A DNA stretch of 8,926 nt from Candidatus Omnitrophica bacterium 4484_49. GTDB taxonomy: Bacteria > Omnitrophota > Gorgyraeia > Kaelpiales > Kaelpiaceae. The DNA lies in assembly GCA_002085265.1 (NCBI GenBank), contig NATI01000033.1, forward strand, positions 1-8,926, read 5' to 3'. Position numbers and translations under genes: made by a program. Below, piece by piece: positions 1 through 7,532 of the stretch (positions are counted from its first letter, which is position 1; each line of letters starts with the position of its first letter). A model generated the notes under the pieces. The model was not told where the DNA came from. It ran no database searches and saw only the letters and a list, made by a program, of their open reading frames with translations.

Positions 1-796
1 TTAAATAGTCTCTAATCGTATCCTTACTATGAGAAATAATATCCCTCTGGGTACCGATGTAATCTAACTGCTTAGAGATAGCCTGCCTTTTATCCTGTAA
101 ATCACTGTCCGAATAACTGGAAATACTGGATGATATCTCAGCAGAAAAGTTTTGAATTCTTTCTAAAACACTGGGAGCCCACTCAGGAAAATCTATATTG
201 AGATTTAAACCCATGTCATGAAAATTATCTATCTCTGAAATCTGAGACTCAAGTTTTTCTTTTGCTTTTAACAAAGTATTTTTCTTTTCGGTAAGGTCCC
301 TATACACCTCCATGAAATCCGAAGAAACAGGATAAGAGTTAGCCCTGGCTAATCCGTACAACCTATTCCACTCAGAAATTTTATCTTCAATAATTGCTAA
401 ATTAAAATCTATTTCATCTAATTTAGAATGTAGCTCAGAATAAAATTCATCAACAACTTCAACTATTATTCTACCTATTTCATTTATAAGACTGTCTAAA
501 TCCCTGGAATAAGAAACATTTAACGAAACTTGAAAATCGCTCCATTCTGCATCCAGAGTTTCTTCTTCAAAAGGTGTAACATCTATACTAAGGGCATCTT
601 TAAAATAGTTATAGGGATCCACATAAGGGTCGGCAGAAGATGGATGTGATGAACTCTGGGATTCCGGTATTACCCCACCACTCCCTTCAAGTATACCATC
701 GTAAACCACCGCAGAAGAAATTCTACATGTAAACAAAAATAAAATTACTGTACTTAATCTTACATAAGGCATAATTTTGTATTTTTTAACTCTCAT
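1..796 (-). CDS. Exported Ser-rich/helical protein of unknown function (partial, C-terminus missing)
   Basis: About 265 codons are open from the ATG at 796 to the left edge, the frame ending at base 2, so the C-terminus lies outside the window. The start MRVKKYKIMPYVR is a basic n-region, followed by a hydrophobic stretch (LSTVILFLF) and a likely signal peptidase I site after RISSA, giving a mature start near VVYDG. Residues about 38-65 form a Gly/Ser/Pro-rich linker (for example SQSSSHPSSADP). From about residue 85 the chain is rich in charged and Leu/Ile residues with heptad-like spacing and few prolines, suggesting long helices or coiled coil (for example EVVDEFYSELHSKLDEIDF and LTEKKNTLLKAKEKLES). 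I recognise no family. I chose 796 over the in-frame ATG at 805 because AGGATGG sits 5 nt upstream of it. It has its own promoter and seems separate from the upstream operon. The existence of the gene is well supported; its function is unknown. Confidence 0.82.
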   Translation of the reverse strand, partial: MRVKKYKIMPYVRLSTVILFLFTCRISSAVVYDGILEGSGGVIPESQSSSHPSSADPYVDPYNYFKDALSIDVTPFEEETLDAEWSDFQVSLNVSYSRDLDSLINEIGRIIVEVVDEFYSELHSKLDEIDFNLAIIEDKISEWNRLYGLARANSYPVSSDFMEVYRDLTEKKNTLLKAKEKLESQISEIDNFHDMGLNLNIDFPEWAPSVLERIQNFSAEISSSISSYSDSDLQDKRQAISKQLDYIGTQRDIISHSKDTIRDYL

Positions 797-801
797 TTTT
801 T

Positions 802-808
802 CCATCCT
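802..808 (-). promoter_or_regulatory. Ribosome binding site AGGATGG for the exported protein at 796
   Basis: AGGATGG lies 5 nt before the ATG at 796 and decides that start over the in-frame ATG at 805, which this motif overlaps. If transcription begins 6-8 nt after the -10 box, this site sits at the extreme 5' end of the mRNA. Confidence 0.55.
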
Positions 809-814
809 AATATA

Positions 815-843
815 TTTATAACATATTAAAAGGTTAATGTCAA
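815..843 (-). promoter_or_regulatory. Sigma70-type promoter, TTGACA-17-TATAAA
   Basis: The minus strand carries TTGACA at 843-838, a 17-nt spacer, and TATAAA at 820-815. Both boxes are at or one base from the housekeeping sigma consensus and the spacing is optimal. An A/T tract at 872-851, just upstream of the -35 box, resembles an UP element. The predicted start is near 807-809, giving a leader of about 12 nt to the ATG at 796. It drives the exported unknown protein and marks the end of the upstream gene cluster. Confidence 0.75.
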
Positions 844-897
844 ATTGGAATAAATTTTTTTTATTTATTTATCTTGTTGATTATGAAAAAGAAAAGA

Positions 898-1536
898 TTA
901 TTTGTGAAATTTTTTTATTATCTGGAGGGCTTGCTTAGGAGTTTCTACTATCTGAAAGAGATTAAGGTCCTTTTCATCTATCATTTTTTTTCCCAATGTC
1001 TGAGATTTTAACCACTCTATAAGACCCTGCCAGTATTTACTGTCAAACAGAATTATAGGAAATTTCCTTATCCTCTGAGTCTGTATTAACGCCAGAGATT
1101 CAAAAAATTCATCTAATGTGCCATATCCTCCAGGAAATACCAGAAACGCTTTGCTATACTTCGCAAACATAACTTTCCTGCAGAAGAAATATCTAAACTC
1201 TATTAATGTTTTAACATATTTATTGGGAACCTGCTCTTTAGGAATTAGAATATTGAGCCCTATTGATTCTCCTCCGGCTTTATAGGCACCTTTATTCGCT
1301 GCCTCCATAATTCCAGGTCCAGCACCGGTCATTACTGCATAGCCATTTCTCGCAAATAAGTGTGCAGTCTCCTCTGCCAGTTTATAATATTTATTGTGAG
1401 AATTGATACGGGAGGAACCAAAAAATGTAACTGCATTTTTTATCCTGGAGAGAGTCTCAAAACCTTCTACAAATTCACTCATAATTCTGAAAACCCTCCA
1501 GGTGTCCTCCTGAGTAAAGTCCTGAAACCTGTTCAT
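898..1536 (-). CDS. TIGR00730/LOG-family nucleotide 5'-monophosphate phosphoribohydrolase
   Basis: A 212-residue Rossmann-fold protein of the LOG (LONELY GUY) family, often mislabelled lysine decarboxylase. Characterised members cleave the N-glycosidic bond of nucleoside monophosphates, including cytokinin riboside monophosphates, releasing base and ribose 5-phosphate. The family signature PGGYGTLDE is at residues 135-143 and contains the conserved catalytic Glu (E143). GAGPGIMEAANKGA at 71-84 is the glycine-rich phosphate-binding segment, and FRYFFCRKVM around 114-123 supplies the usual Arg/Lys before the signature. Length is normal for the short form. It is the last gene of the cluster, starting 12 nt after the rho stop, with a purine-rich ribosome site between them. 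Family membership is secure. The true substrate is not visible; nucleotide salvage or housekeeping is likelier than hormone production. Confidence 0.93.
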   Translation of the reverse strand: MNRFQDFTQEDTWRVFRIMSEFVEGFETLSRIKNAVTFFGSSRINSHNKYYKLAEETAHLFARNGYAVMTGAGPGIMEAANKGAYKAGGESIGLNILIPKEQVPNKYVKTLIEFRYFFCRKVMFAKYSKAFLVFPGGYGTLDEFFESLALIQTQRIRKFPIILFDSKYWQGLIEWLKSQTLGKKMIDEKDLNLFQIVETPKQALQIIKKFHK

Positions 1537-1549
1537 CCTTCCTCTCCCC
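1537..1549 (-). promoter_or_regulatory. Ribosome binding site for the LOG-family gene
   Basis: The purine run GGGGAGAGGAAGG directly precedes the ATG at 1536 and begins on the last base of the rho stop codon TAG (1551-1549). GGGGAG is 7 nt from the start. Stop and ribosome site abut, which favours reinitiation or coupling with rho. Confidence 0.7.
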
Positions 1550-2931
1550 TATTTAAAAAATACATTCATTGATTCCACAGCATCTATGTTTAAACTCAAT
1601 AGAAATTCTACATTAGATTTGACTTTGGCCATCTTCTCAATTAAAATTTTCACCGCTTCCTCATTACTTACCTCATGAAGAACTCGCCTTAAAACCCATA
1701 TTCTCTTCAACTCTTCAGGGTCAAGTAAAAGTTCCTCTCTTCTGGTTGCAGAACGTTTAATGTCTATAGCAGGATATATCCTCTTCTGAAATAAGTTTCT
1801 ATCCAGTTGAAGTTCCATATTACCGGTCCCTTTGAATTCCTCAAAAATTACATCATCCATCTTACTACCTGTATCCACAAGTGCAGTAGCTAAAATCGTC
1901 AAACTCCCCCCTTCTTCTATATTCCTTGCGGTTCCAAAAAACTTCTTAGGTTTATCCAGCGCACCGGCATCAATTCCACCTGTGAGAACCTTCCCGCTAT
2001 GGGGGGCAACTGTATTATATGCCCTTGCCAGCCTCGTAATACTATCCAGAAGTATCACCACATCCTTACCTGATTCCACAAGTCGCTTGGCTTTTTCCAG
2101 AACTATTTCTGCAACCTGGATATGTCTTTCTGCAGGCTCATCAAATGTGGAACTTATAACCTCACCTTTTACATTTCTTTCCATATCCGTGACTTCTTCA
2201 GGACGTTCACCAATGAGCAGGATAATTAAAGCCACATCAGGATAGTTGGCACTTATGGCATTGGCGATCTTCTGAAGGATTATCGTCTTACCGCTATAGG
2301 GAGGAGCAACTATAAGTCCTCTCTGCCCCTTTCCTATAGGAGTTATCAAATCTATGATTCTGGTCGTCACCTCTTCAGGAACTGTCTCCAGTATAAACCT
2401 TTCGTTGGGATAAAGAGGTGTAAGATTATCAAACAGTATTCTGTCTTTTCCCTCTTCCGGAGGTTGATGATTTATCGCTTCCACTTTCAGAAGAGCAAAA
2501 TATTTCTCTCCCTCTTTGGGAGGTCTCACCTGTCCGGTCACGGTATCTCCAGTACGAAGCGCAAATCTCCTGATTTGAGAGGGTGAGACATAAATATCAT
2601 CGGGAGAAGGAAGATAATTATAATTAGGCGACCTCAAAAAGCCAAAACCATCAGGAAGAACCTCCAGCACACCCTCTCCAAACATATGACCTTCTTTTTG
2701 AGATTTAGCCTTGATTATCTTGAATATCAATTCTTGCTTTCTTAATCCTGAAATGCCGTTTATCCCCAACTCCTTTGCCAGTTTGTGGAGAGCAGCGATT
2801 TTCATATGCTGAAGTTTAGCGATATCCAGAGTATCTGTAGAGTTTATTTCCGAAGGACCTCCCTGACCTTGATTTACCTGCTCTCCTTGATTACTGCTGG
2901 GACTTGATTCTGAAGTAGATTTTCTGGGCAT
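1549..2931 (-). CDS. rho: Transcription termination factor Rho
   Basis: A hexameric RNA-dependent ATPase/helicase that ends transcription of untranslated RNA; 460 residues against 419 in E. coli, the extra length being a Ser/Gln/Gly-rich N-terminal tail (1-35). Domains: helical Rho_N at about 36-78, cold-shock-like primary RNA-binding domain at about 83-160 (GEGVLEVLPDGFGFLR at 85-100), then the RecA-type ATPase core. Visible motifs are the P-loop APPYSGKT (209-216, K215), catalytic GERPEEV (E242), Walker B LLDSITR (D296), R-loop TGSKMD (K357), FKGTGNME (366-373) and arginine-finger region RSATRREE (R397). Two positions differ from E. coli: Y212 for K181 and G241 for D210. All core catalytic residues remain, so the enzyme should be active. 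Its start overlaps the coaE end by 41 nt, and its strong ribosome site lies inside coaE. No separate rho leader is visible, so leader-type autoregulation as in E. coli is not apparent. Confidence 0.98.
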   Translation of the reverse strand: MPRKSTSESSPSSNQGEQVNQGQGGPSEINSTDTLDIAKLQHMKIAALHKLAKELGINGISGLRKQELIFKIIKAKSQKEGHMFGEGVLEVLPDGFGFLRSPNYNYLPSPDDIYVSPSQIRRFALRTGDTVTGQVRPPKEGEKYFALLKVEAINHQPPEEGKDRILFDNLTPLYPNERFILETVPEEVTTRIIDLITPIGKGQRGLIVAPPYSGKTIILQKIANAISANYPDVALIILLIGERPEEVTDMERNVKGEVISSTFDEPAERHIQVAEIVLEKAKRLVESGKDVVILLDSITRLARAYNTVAPHSGKVLTGGIDAGALDKPKKFFGTARNIEEGGSLTILATALVDTGSKMDDVIFEEFKGTGNMELQLDRNLFQKRIYPAIDIKRSATRREELLLDPEELKRIWVLRRVLHEVSNEEAVKILIEKMAKVKSNVEFLLSLNIDAVESMNVFFK

Positions 2932-3475
2932 TTTCCATCAACCTCCTTTTTTCTTCGTTATTAACCACTACAAAATCTGCCAGTTTTTCCTTAAGGACAG
3001 AAGGTATAAGATAACTGCTTCTCTTTACAGCTTCCTGCCAGCTTAACTTGCTCATCCTTTTCTTTCTTATCTCAGGACTTGCCTTTATCCACACGATATA
3101 ATTACAAACTTCGTCCAGACCGGATTCAAATAAAAGCGGTGCATCTATTCCAATATATTTATTTTCTGTATTGTTTATTTCTCTTAAAACTCTTTTAACT
3201 ATCCAGGGGTGCGTTATCTTAATCAGCTCTCTCCATCTTTTTACATTTCTAAAAGCTCTGGAAGCAAGTTCCTTAGATACAATTCTGCTATCTTTGAGGA
3301 TGCCTTTCCCAAAATACTTTACAAGTTTTTCTTTAACAACTTTAAGTCCAAGAACGTCATGGGCTATTTCATCAGTATAGATAGGGTAAATTCCGAACTT
3401 TTCTAAACATTGAACAAAACTGGTCTTGCCTGCCCCAATTTCACCACTTACTCCTATTATAATTTTACCTGACAT
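2891..3475 (-). CDS. coaE: Dephospho-CoA kinase
   Basis: Catalyses the last step of coenzyme A synthesis, ATP-dependent phosphorylation of the 3'-hydroxyl of dephospho-CoA, in the cytosol. The protein has 194 residues, close to the usual 200. The P-loop GEIGAGKT is at 11-18 (K17), the substrate-side Asp is in IYTDEIAHDV (D35), HP is at 89-90, and DAPLLFESG at 111-119 matches the family DxPLLfE motif. ADFVVVNN at 166-173 matches the conserved C-terminal ADxxIxN segment. It is divergent: the usual EPG after the DxDxIA motif is missing and the RxxQ-type lid motif is altered (KRSSYLIPS). The ATG overlaps the 3' end of glgA by 11 nt and has no Shine-Dalgarno sequence, so it is probably translated by coupling to glgA. 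The adjacency polA-coaE-rho, here with glgA inserted, resembles arrangements I recall from several bacterial phyla. Confidence 0.93.
   Translation of the reverse strand: MSGKIIIGVSGEIGAGKTSFVQCLEKFGIYPIYTDEIAHDVLGLKVVKEKLVKYFGKGILKDSRIVSKELASRAFRNVKRWRELIKITHPWIVKRVLREINNTENKYIGIDAPLLFESGLDEVCNYIVWIKASPEIRKKRMSKLSWQEAVKRSSYLIPSVLKEKLADFVVVNNEEKRRLMENAQKIYFRIKSQQ
2941..2948 (-). promoter_or_regulatory. Strong Shine-Dalgarno AAGGAGGT for rho, inside coaE
   Basis: AAGGAGGT is an extended anti-16S match 9 nt before the rho ATG at 2931. It lies within the last codons of coaE and decides the rho start, confirming that the 41-nt overlap of the two genes is real. Confidence 0.85.
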
Positions 3476-4877
3476 TAAGGGCGGTTGGCAAGTTTTTTAT
3501 TTCTTTATACAGTTGTAGGTACTGCCTGGCGGAATTCTTCCAGGAATAATCCAGCTTCATAACCCTTCTCATAACCGTTCGCCATGCTTTACGGTTATGA
3601 TAAAACTCCAGAGCTCTCTTAATCGCATCCAGTAATGCCTTCCCTTTATATTCCTTAAACAGGAAACCGGTCCCATTCCTGGAATCCTCAGTGAGGTCAA
3701 TTATCGTATCCGCCAATCCACCGGTTTCTCTTGCTAATGGAAGAGTACCATATCTATAGCTTATTAACTGTCCCAGACCACAGGGTTCAAATCTGGAAGG
3801 CATTAAAAATATATCACATCCCGCATATATCTTCTTAGCCAGTACAGGGTCAAATCTTAAATTAATAGAGGTCTTCTCCGGATATTTTTTGGCGATTTCT
3901 TCCATAATCTCGTGATATTTCTTTTCGCCGGTACCCAGAATAATTAGCTGCAAATTGAGATTACAGATATCATCTACAACTTCAGCTATCAGATCCCATC
4001 CTTTTTGATCGGTCAATCTCCCAATGGCTCCAATAACAGGAATATCTCTACCTATTCCCATTCCCTGTTCAGTCTGGAGATGTTGTTTATTAATCACTTT
4101 CTTATCCAGAGATTTGACATCGTAATTCTGAGGAATCTCTTTATCTTGGGAAGGATTCCACACGGAATAATCAATCCCATTTACAATCCCGGTTAATCGC
4201 TCGCTTCTGTCCCTAAGTATACCTTCCATTCCAAAGCCGTATTCCGGAGTCTGAATCTCCTTACTGTATGTGGGACTTACAGTAGTTATATAATCAGAAA
4301 ACAAAAGAGCTCCTTTCATGAGATTAATTTTTCCGTAATACTCCAGCCCCTGAATTGAAAATAGTTCCTGAGGAAGCCCCGTCCTATCCCAATACTGTCC
4401 AGGAAATAAACCCTGATAAGCGAGATTATGAATGGTAAAAACTGTTCTCGTCTCTTTAAAAAATCCATCTCCGGCGTAAATTGTCTTTAAGTATACAGGA
4501 ATTAACGCTGTCTGCCAATCATTACAATGAATAATGTCAGGAGAAAATTCTTCCCTCTTTGCTATCTCCAATGCAGATTTACAGAAATATACAAATCTAT
4601 CCAGATTATCTGGATAATCCCCTTCTGGAGTTGAGTAAAGATATTCCCGGTCATAATACTCTTCGTTCTCCACAAAATATACAGGAACATTGTCCTGAAG
4701 AAGGTCTTTATCACCATTTATTTTAACGCATCTGTATTTAGGCATAACTATCCTCACATCTACACCAAAATCTTTAAGGGCAACAGGTAAAGAACCCGCC
4801 ACGTCAGCCAACCCTCCGGTCTTGGCATAGGGCTCAACCTCACTGGAGCAAAATAAAACCTTCATCTTTCTCGCCAT
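3465..4877 (-). CDS. glgA: Glycogen synthase (ADP-glucose type, GT5)
   Basis: Transfers glucose from ADP-glucose to the non-reducing end of an alpha-1,4-glucan, elongating glycogen. From the chosen start (MARKMKVLF) the protein has 470 residues, typical for GlgA (about 477). It has a two-domain GT-B fold. The N-terminal domain carries the ADP-glucose-binding KTGGLADV at 19-26 and HNLAYQG at 150-156. NGIDYSVWNP (233-242) marks the linker. The C-terminal domain carries GRLTDQKG at 286-293, PSRFEPCGLGQL at 360-371 including the catalytic-region Glu (E364), and TGGLADT at 385-391. I chose the start at 4877 because AAGGAGG sits 6 nt before it; the in-frame ATG at 4901 lies upstream of that site and inside polA. 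It follows polA by 13 nt. No other glycogen genes are in the window, and its place among informational genes is unusual. The GT5 motif set makes ADP-glucose the likely donor. Confidence 0.95.
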   Translation of the reverse strand: MARKMKVLFCSSEVEPYAKTGGLADVAGSLPVALKDFGVDVRIVMPKYRCVKINGDKDLLQDNVPVYFVENEEYYDREYLYSTPEGDYPDNLDRFVYFCKSALEIAKREEFSPDIIHCNDWQTALIPVYLKTIYAGDGFFKETRTVFTIHNLAYQGLFPGQYWDRTGLPQELFSIQGLEYYGKINLMKGALLFSDYITTVSPTYSKEIQTPEYGFGMEGILRDRSERLTGIVNGIDYSVWNPSQDKEIPQNYDVKSLDKKVINKQHLQTEQGMGIGRDIPVIGAIGRLTDQKGWDLIAEVVDDICNLNLQLIILGTGEKKYHEIMEEIAKKYPEKTSINLRFDPVLAKKIYAGCDIFLMPSRFEPCGLGQLISYRYGTLPLARETGGLADTIIDLTEDSRNGTGFLFKEYKGKALLDAIKRALEFYHNRKAWRTVMRRVMKLDYSWKNSARQYLQLYKEIKNLPTALNVR

Positions 4878-4883
4878 CATCTT

Positions 4884-4890
4884 CCTCCTT
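4884..4890 (-). promoter_or_regulatory. Shine-Dalgarno AAGGAGG for glgA
   Basis: AAGGAGG begins one base after the polA stop (TGA, 4893-4891). It is 3 nt from the ATG at 4880 and 6 nt from the ATG at 4877, so it favours 4877 and excludes the upstream ATG at 4901. Confidence 0.8.
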
Positions 4891-7521
4891 TCAAATGTCA
4901 ATGTCTCTAAGTTCTAACCAGTTAGGACCTATTTTAAAATTCACCACTAAGGGTACATCAAGGGTAAGGACGGTCTCCATTTTATCTTTTATCAACCTTG
5001 TTATCAAGTGTAAATTTTTCTTATCTGCTTCCAATAATAATTCATCGTGAATCTGTAACAATAAATGAACATTTAAATTCTTCTCATATATTTCCCTATC
5101 CAGTTCTACCATTGCTTTTTTAATCATATCTGCAGCACTCCCTTGAATGGGCGTATTTATTGCCAGCCTTTCTCCAAAATTTCTCAAAGTGGGATCAGGA
5201 GAATTTATTTCGGGAATATACCTTCTACGATTAAACAAAGTCTTAACAAATCCTCTTTCTCTGGCTTCAATTATTGTTTTTTCTATATAAGTTTTAACCC
5301 CAGGATAAAACTGAAAATAAAACTTTATGAACCGGGAAGCTTCCTCTACTGGAATATTTAACTGTTTGGATAATCCGAAAGAGGAAATTCCATATATTAT
5401 ACCAAAATTTACTGTCTTGGCCACATCTCTCATCTCCGATGACACTATATCTTCCGGGACTCCAAATATAATACTGGCAGTATGACGATGTATATCTTTT
5501 CCACGATGAAATGCTTCCACAAGTTTGGAATCTTTAGAAAGATGAGCCAGAATTCGAAGCTCTATCTGAGAATAATCGGCAGATATAAAGACTAAATTAT
5601 CGTCAGAAGGGATAAATGCTCTGCGAATATTTTTACCCAGTTGAGACCGGACGGGGATCGTCTGGAGATTGGGATTGCTACAGCTTAACCTTCCGGTCTG
5701 GGTTATAGTCTGATTGAAACTAGTATGTATTCTGGAATCGCGAGAATCAATAGAGCTCAAAAGCCCTGAAAGATAGGTATTTTTAATTTTAGATAATTCT
5801 CGATATTCGAGAATCAAATCCGGAAGGGGATGTTCTTTGCTCAACGCCTTTAATGTCTCCTCATCAGTAGATGGGCCTGTTTTACCTTTTTTTATAGGCT
5901 TTAATTTCAATTTATTGAAGAGGATTGCTCTTAATTGTTTGGGAGAATTGATATTGAACTTCTCCCCTGCCAATGAATATATCCTGGCCATCAATTTTTC
6001 CAGATGGTTATCGTAATCCCTTAAGAGGCCAAGTAGATAATCTTTATCCATCTTTATCCCTCTGGATTCCATTCTGGCCAAAACAAAAATTAATGGCTCT
6101 TCAATTTGATAATATAACTCCTCCAGATCTTCGCTACCCAACTTCTCTTTAATCGGCCCGTAAAGCTCCATAAATGCATAGACATTAATTTTTGCCTTCT
6201 CCTCCTTATCTTCTCCCTGCTGACATCTGAGGATTTGAGATGCCAGTTCTACACTGTGATAATTCAAAACCACTCTATATAAAGAGTAATCATCCCATGA
6301 AGGGTCAAGAAGATAGGAAGTAAGTTCCAGGTCAAACACAGGCCCACTAATTTCCATTCCAGAACTCCACAGAAGTTTTATCACATCTTTTCCACCATGA
6401 CATATTTTCTCCAAATTGTGGGATACAAATAAAGACTGGATTTTCTCTCTTCCGCTCATCAACAGAGAAACAGGGACAATATAACAGATACCACCATACC
6501 CTAAATATAAATCTCCTAACACTCCCGTGGTGTTAAATATCCCTTTATCTTCGTTTTTCAAAAAATAAAAGGCAAATTTTTTATCTTTTCTAATTTTTTC
6601 CACCAAATTTAACAGTTCATATTCGTCTTTCAAGTAGCGAACAGGAACCTCGATATTTCCACTGACACTTTCCAGAAGTTCTCTGATATAATTTTTAAAC
6701 TCCAACTTTTCGAATATCGGGATCAACTTTTTGTAATCCGGCAAGGCTCGCCTTAATTTTCTCCAATCCACATCCAGAACAATCTCCAATTTCAATTTTG
6801 ACAGTTCTCTACTTAACAGTAACTGTTCTCTATTCTCATCGATTGCCTTACGCACCCTGGGAGGGAGCTGGTCACTATTAGTAAGAATTCCATCTAAACT
6901 TCCAAATTTAATTATTAATTCTCTGGCGGTCTTTTCTCCTATACCTGGAACTCCAGGGATATTATCTATCTGGTCTCCAGCCAAAGCCAGGAAATCAGCA
7001 AAATACTCAGGCTTAATTCCATAAATTTCTTCCACTTTCTGAGAATCAAAATGAATATCCTTCTGAGGGTTATAAACTTCTATTCCCTCAGTTACCATCT
7101 GAAGCACATCCTTATCAGAACTGACAATTACAGGGTAAAATCCCTTATCTTTACCTTTTATAGCCAGATAAGCAAGGACATCATCTGCCTCATATCCCGG
7201 GATTTCAAATATCGGAATGTTGTACCCGGAAATTATCTCTTTGAGCACCGGCAATTGCATTTTTAAGGCTTCTGGTATCGGCTTTCTTGTTATCTTATAT
7301 TCCTTATATGTTTCATGCCTGAATGTTGGACCCTTATGGTCAAAAGCAACAACCAGATATTCGGGATTCGCTTCTTTAATTATTTTTCTGAGCATATTCA
7401 AAAATCCATAAATAGCATTGGTAGGGAACCCTTTTGAGGTTGTAAGAGGAGGGAGAGCATAAAATGCCCTGTAGACATAAGAACTACCATCTATTAAGTA
7501 TAAGATTTTATTATCTGGCAT
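4891..7521 (-). CDS. polA: DNA polymerase I
   Basis: The 876-residue repair and Okazaki-fragment polymerase, with 5' nuclease, 3'-5' exonuclease-like and polymerase domains in order. The 5' nuclease (about 1-285) keeps its acidic metal ligands: D11 in LIDGSS, D61 in VAFD, YEADDV at 110-115, SSDKD at 134-138 and GDQIDNIPGVPGIGEKTA at 182-199. The middle domain (about 290-480) is degenerate: the usual DTE of motif I is Y-F-L (319-321), D379 of motif II may remain, and motif III has Glu (E452) where Asp is expected, so proofreading is probably lost. The polymerase domain has TGRLS (609-613), motif A DYSQIELR (D649), O-helix RDVAKTVNFGIIYG (R698, K702, F706, Y710) and motif C QIHDELLLE (823-831, D826). 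The polymerase and 5' nuclease should be active. The ATG is 11 nt after the TPR gene's stop and has no clear Shine-Dalgarno sequence, suggesting coupled reinitiation. Confidence 0.98.
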   Translation of the reverse strand: MPDNKILYLIDGSSYVYRAFYALPPLTTSKGFPTNAIYGFLNMLRKIIKEANPEYLVVAFDHKGPTFRHETYKEYKITRKPIPEALKMQLPVLKEIISGYNIPIFEIPGYEADDVLAYLAIKGKDKGFYPVIVSSDKDVLQMVTEGIEVYNPQKDIHFDSQKVEEIYGIKPEYFADFLALAGDQIDNIPGVPGIGEKTARELIIKFGSLDGILTNSDQLPPRVRKAIDENREQLLLSRELSKLKLEIVLDVDWRKLRRALPDYKKLIPIFEKLEFKNYIRELLESVSGNIEVPVRYLKDEYELLNLVEKIRKDKKFAFYFLKNEDKGIFNTTGVLGDLYLGYGGICYIVPVSLLMSGREKIQSLFVSHNLEKICHGGKDVIKLLWSSGMEISGPVFDLELTSYLLDPSWDDYSLYRVVLNYHSVELASQILRCQQGEDKEEKAKINVYAFMELYGPIKEKLGSEDLEELYYQIEEPLIFVLARMESRGIKMDKDYLLGLLRDYDNHLEKLMARIYSLAGEKFNINSPKQLRAILFNKLKLKPIKKGKTGPSTDEETLKALSKEHPLPDLILEYRELSKIKNTYLSGLLSSIDSRDSRIHTSFNQTITQTGRLSCSNPNLQTIPVRSQLGKNIRRAFIPSDDNLVFISADYSQIELRILAHLSKDSKLVEAFHRGKDIHRHTASIIFGVPEDIVSSEMRDVAKTVNFGIIYGISSFGLSKQLNIPVEEASRFIKFYFQFYPGVKTYIEKTIIEARERGFVKTLFNRRRYIPEINSPDPTLRNFGERLAINTPIQGSAADMIKKAMVELDREIYEKNLNVHLLLQIHDELLLEADKKNLHLITRLIKDKMETVLTLDVPLVVNFKIGPNWLELRDIDI

Positions 7522-7532
7522 TAATTGAAAGT

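Noticed and set aside
1..3. TAA on the minus strand at the left edge as the end of the exported gene
   Set aside because: It is in a different frame from the coding frame, which ends at base 2 and stays open, so the gene continues outside the window.
851..870. AATAAA/TTTATT inverted repeat as a terminator hairpin
   Set aside because: The stem is only six A-U pairs with no GC content and no following T run; it is better read as an A/T tract upstream of the promoter.
1832..2245. Plus-strand open frame of 137 codons
   Set aside because: It is fully antisense to the conserved ATPase core of rho, has a low-complexity Ser/Leu/Ile composition with no domain, and is a codon-bias shadow.
4878..4901. 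Longer glgA start at 4901 inside polA
   Set aside because: It would place the strong AAGGAGG site inside the coding region and add a tail (MTFERRK) not expected in GlgA; the start after the site is better.
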